A stretch of DNA of 30,388 nt. Origin: a virus. Position 1 is the first letter of the stretch. The number at the start of each line of letters is the position of its first letter. A program made the translations under genes and the position numbers. The stretch is taken from positions 1-30,388 of the IMG/VR virus record IMGVR_UViG_3300021957_000188; one strand, written 5' to 3'. Under the pieces are notes generated by a model. That model did not search any database. It saw only the letters and a list, made by a program, of their open reading frames with translations, and had not been told where the DNA came from. Shown here one piece after another: positions 29,071 through 30,388 of this stretch.

Positions 29071-29340
29071 TTACTTGCGGTCTGAAAGAATGATGGCAAC
29101 CGATGTATTGCTTTCCCACACGGCTTCGTAAGCAATGCGTCCATCTCTAAATCGAGTCTTGTCGTAGAAATTGCCTATATACTTTCTGCCTCCTTCAGTT
29201 AGAAAGTAGCGAGAATCACCACATATTGAACCCCTGTCACCAAGCACAAGGGTAAGTCCGTCTGATCTCCTTATCAGTTCACCTTCTTTTACGCGGTACA
29301 CTCCCTCGTAGGAAGCCGCTTTATTTGTTGATCTGCTCAT
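29071..29340 (-). CDS. Hypothetical early protein (89 aa)
   Basis: An 89-residue basic protein with M-S-R-S-T-N-K-A-A-S-Y-E-G-V-Y-R-V-K-E-G-E-L-I, then strands such as L-T-L-V-L-G-D-R-G and G-R-I-A-Y-E-A-V-W-E-S. Its DNA is AT-richer than the neighbouring genes. The start follows an ACCGAGAGATACA leader and, further upstream, hairpin copy 3. No domain is recognised. Confidence 0.6.
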   Translation of the reverse strand: MSRSTNKAASYEGVYRVKEGELIRRSDGLTLVLGDRGSICGDSRYFLTEGGRKYIGNFYDKTRFRDGRIAYEAVWESNTSVAIILSDRK

Positions 29341-29356
29341 TGTATCTCTCGGTTGT

Positions 29357-29374
29357 GCTGCCTTACGGGGCGGC
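29357..29374. repeat. GCC-CCGTAA-GGC hairpin repeat, copy 3
   Basis: GCTGCC-TTACGG-GGCGGC is almost identical to copy 1, including the following GGG. It sits in the 60-base gap between two small early genes. The 60 bases hold no gene. Confidence 0.8.
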
Positions 29375-29400
29375 GGGTTGTTCTTGGTTCAGGCATTGAA

Positions 29401-29625
29401 TTATCGACGAGCAACTTCAGGTGCGGCGAAGGTTATCACGCCCATCCACTCATCGGAGCATCGGTCAATTTTGCCTGCTGCGTACAGTTTGCGAAGGTAA
29501 ACGAAGTGGGATGCAGGCGCTTTGCTCAAATCAATCTGAATAGCGTGTCCCTCAACAATAGCGGCATCAACAAGTGCGATGAACTGGTCGCGGCTATTGA
29601 GCGGCGAAGGGTTGCAAATAGTCAT
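29401..29625 (-). CDS. Small hypothetical protein (74 aa)
   Basis: A 74-residue protein from ATG 29625: M-T-I-C-N-P-S-P-L-N-S-R-D-Q-F-I-A-L-V-D-A-A-I-V, then I-D-L-S-K-A-P-A-S-H-F-V-Y-L-R-K-L and D-R-C-S-D-E-W-M-G-V-I. It has an alpha/beta look. The 29766-based longer frame is rejected because ATG 29625 follows the CCGAGAGAGACA leader, which recurs in the same position elsewhere. Confidence 0.6.
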   Translation of the reverse strand: MTICNPSPLNSRDQFIALVDAAIVEGHAIQIDLSKAPASHFVYLRKLYAAGKIDRCSDEWMGVITFAAPEVARR

Positions 29626-29664
29626 TGTCTCTCTCGGTTGGTGGTTTGAGGTGTCTGCCTCATC

Positions 29665-29703
29665 AGCACCGGGAGACGATCCCCGGTGGACGCCCCGAAG
29701 GGC
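29665..29703. other. Two adjacent hairpins in an early intergenic gap
   Basis: CACCGGG (29665-29671) pairs with CCCGGTG (29680-29686), and directly after it ACGCCC (29688-29693) pairs with GGGCGT (29698-29703) around CGAA. The second is followed by TTT on the plus strand. On the minus strand there is no T run, so this is not a clear terminator for the early genes. It may be an attenuator or RNA-stabilising element between the genes at 29993 and 29625. Confidence 0.6.
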
Positions 29704-29711
29704 GTTTCGGC

Positions 29712-29993
29712 TTAGATGATCTGGAAGTGAAGGCGCCGAGCCCGTGTGAAAGGCTTGATAAGCCATTCGAGCGTGTAAGGAATTGCCGTGGGATGCAGGG
29801 AATCAACTTTAAGCCATGTTCTTGGTCTTTTTCTTTCCAAGACTTCCCCGTCTGGGTATGAGTGTTGGTGAGTCCAGTCAACGCGGGCACGTTCGCCATC
29901 CATCTCGATGACCGTTCCAATGCGACCGATGAAATCGTCCTTACCTTTTGTCCGAACAACTTCGCTGCCGATTGTGATGTTTTTCTGTGTCAT
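29712..29993 (-). CDS. Small SH3/KOW-like hypothetical protein, first early gene
   Basis: A 93-residue protein with a small beta-barrel pattern: I-T-I-G-S-E-V-V-R-T-K-G-K-D-D-F-I-G-R-I-G-T-V-I-E-M, A-R-V-D-W-T-H-Q-H and R-T-W-L-K-V-D-S-L. This is a KOW-like layout similar to the gene at 27992-28228. ATG 29993 follows the CCGAGAGAGACA leader. It is the first gene of the early arm, which often encodes host-takeover proteins. The last 25 residues are basic. Function unknown. Confidence 0.65.
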   Translation of the reverse strand: MTQKNITIGSEVVRTKGKDDFIGRIGTVIEMDGERARVDWTHQHSYPDGEVLERKRPRTWLKVDSLHPTAIPYTLEWLIKPFTRARRLHFQII

Positions 29994-30112
29994 TGTCTCT
30001 CTCGGTTGGTTATGGCTCGCGCCGTTTTGTTGATCGCAATATCGAAATCCTTTTTGACATATGCATACCACTTCACATACAGTTCACACAAACCGCTCAC
30101 TATTGTACAATT
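29994..30112 (-). promoter_or_regulatory. Early promoter module 3 and leader (main left-going promoter region)
   Basis: On the minus strand, TTTGTGTGAA (30092-30083) and TATGTGAA (30079-30072) have starts 11 bp apart on the plus strand, followed by TGCATATGTCAAAAA, GATCAACAAAACGGCGC and the CCGAGAGAGACA leader. The palindrome ATTGTACAAT lies immediately upstream (30102-30111). This is the most upstream of the three related modules and probably starts early transcription. The module and the 3' adjacent 30113-30168 hold no supported gene. Confidence 0.62.
30102..30111. promoter_or_regulatory. Palindrome ATTGTACAAT, copy 2
   Basis: A perfect 10-bp palindrome about 10 bp upstream of the repeats of early promoter module 3. 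It is identical to the copy at 26181-26190. This position fits an operator for the XRE regulator or another dimeric protein. Confidence 0.5.
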
Positions 30113-30168
30113 GCACCGTTTCAGGGCTTGAACCGATCCGCTGCACACGATTATCATGTATCTGGCTG

Positions 30169-30300
30169 ATGCAACAGGTGTCCGTGGTTATGGAAGCGGA
30201 GCCGCTCGAGGTGCAGGAGGTCAACCGGAACACGTTGGGGATGCAGGCAACGAATCCCGAACAGCACACAGGGGCAGCGTTCTTCCGGCTCTATATATAA
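30169..30300 (+). CDS. Possible 43-residue protein across the circular junction
   Basis: A right-going frame from ATG 30169 to TAA 30298-30300 (equivalent to 58-60) encodes M-Q-Q-V-S-V-V-M-E-A-E-P-L-E-V-Q-E-V-N-R, followed by L-G-M-Q-A-T-N-P-E-Q-H-T-G-A-A-F-F. Composition is protein-like but there is no ribosome-binding site and it precedes the late promoter. The overlapping frame is Gly/Arg-rich. Low confidence. Confidence 0.25.
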   Translation: MQQVSVVMEAEPLEVQEVNRNTLGMQATNPEQHTGAAFFRLYI

Positions 30301-30388
30301 CCCCTGTTGTACCCTTTTGACATTTAGGGTTAGCACACCGTATCCTGAGAGACAGAACAAATCAAATCGAAAAAGAAGCCCTATACAG
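30241..30388. repeat. Terminal redundancy, right copy
   Basis: The second copy of bases 1-148, with G at 30247 and G at 30369 where the left copy has C and A. It includes the repeated late promoter (TTGACA 30317-30322, TATCCT 30341-30346). The two differences show that the ends are not an exact assembly duplicate. Confidence 0.93.

Noticed and set aside
24402-29993. Lysogeny genes (integrase, excisionase, attP)
   Set aside because: One XRE regulator exists but no integrase or tRNA-core attachment site is seen; a temperate lifestyle is not supported.
30156-30300. Gly/Arg-rich overlapping frame at the junction (M-Y-L-A-D-A-T-G-V-R-G-Y)
   Set aside because: Low-complexity composition and no ribosome-binding site; the other frame is the better candidate and itself weak.
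1-30388. CRISPR array
   Set aside because: No regular direct repeat with 30-40 bp spacers; the only periodic arrays are the 20-bp iterons and 114-bp coding repeats.

Overview
The window looks like one complete genome of a tailed, long-tailed (siphovirus-type) double-stranded DNA bacteriophage. Its first and last 148 bases match at 146 of 148 positions, so it closes as a circle of about 30,240 bp. GC is roughly 50-55% by eye. No sequence names the host. Many starts lack a good Shine-Dalgarno site and are preceded by A-rich or GAGAGACA leaders, while the one clear promoter is a classical TTGACA/TATCCT sigma-70 type. Overlapping genes, marine-type fibre and decoration proteins and the imperfect end overlap suggest an uncultured environmental phage; that is inference.

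Right-going late arm (204-24285). Two unknown genes are followed by a holin and amidase endolysin, a two-gene module (a ParB-like protein, then an ABC-type ATPase fused to a GNAT/Mom-like acyltransferase), small and large terminase, portal, minor head protein, a small membrane protein, an exported beta-rich protein, three tiny genes, a prohead-protease/major-capsid fusion, and a tRNA-like element. Then come four head-tail connector and tail-completion genes, a glycosyltransferase, major tail protein, two-frame tail assembly chaperone, tape measure, tail hub, a run of fibre and receptor-binding genes, and a metallophosphoesterase. A sigma-70 promoter at 77-106 sits in front of the arm.

Left-going early arm (29993-24402). 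About 18 mostly very small genes are arranged head to tail, many with ATGA or GTGA overlaps. Recognisable are a VRR-NUC nuclease, a Gp157-family protein, an XRE-type regulator, a winged-helix-like protein and a protein with the ETSAIGRAL motif. No polymerase, helicase, primase or integrase is visible, so replication probably uses host machinery.

Regulatory architecture is rich. Three related early promoter modules carry TTTGTGAA repeats 11 bp apart. A 20-bp-period GCGACA iteron array lies upstream of the nuclease gene. A family of GCC-CCGTAA-GGC hairpins lies between early genes and forms a terminator where the two arms converge.

Points of most interest: the ParB plus ABC-GNAT module in a lower-GC island; a lambda-like GGGAAAG frameshift site with a perfect 9-bp hairpin in the chaperone; a second likely -1 frameshift site (GGGTTTT) that would fuse portal to minor head protein; an internal ribosome site that would make free capsid protein from a protease-capsid fusion; the iteron array; and 38-residue tandem repeats in the tape measure.
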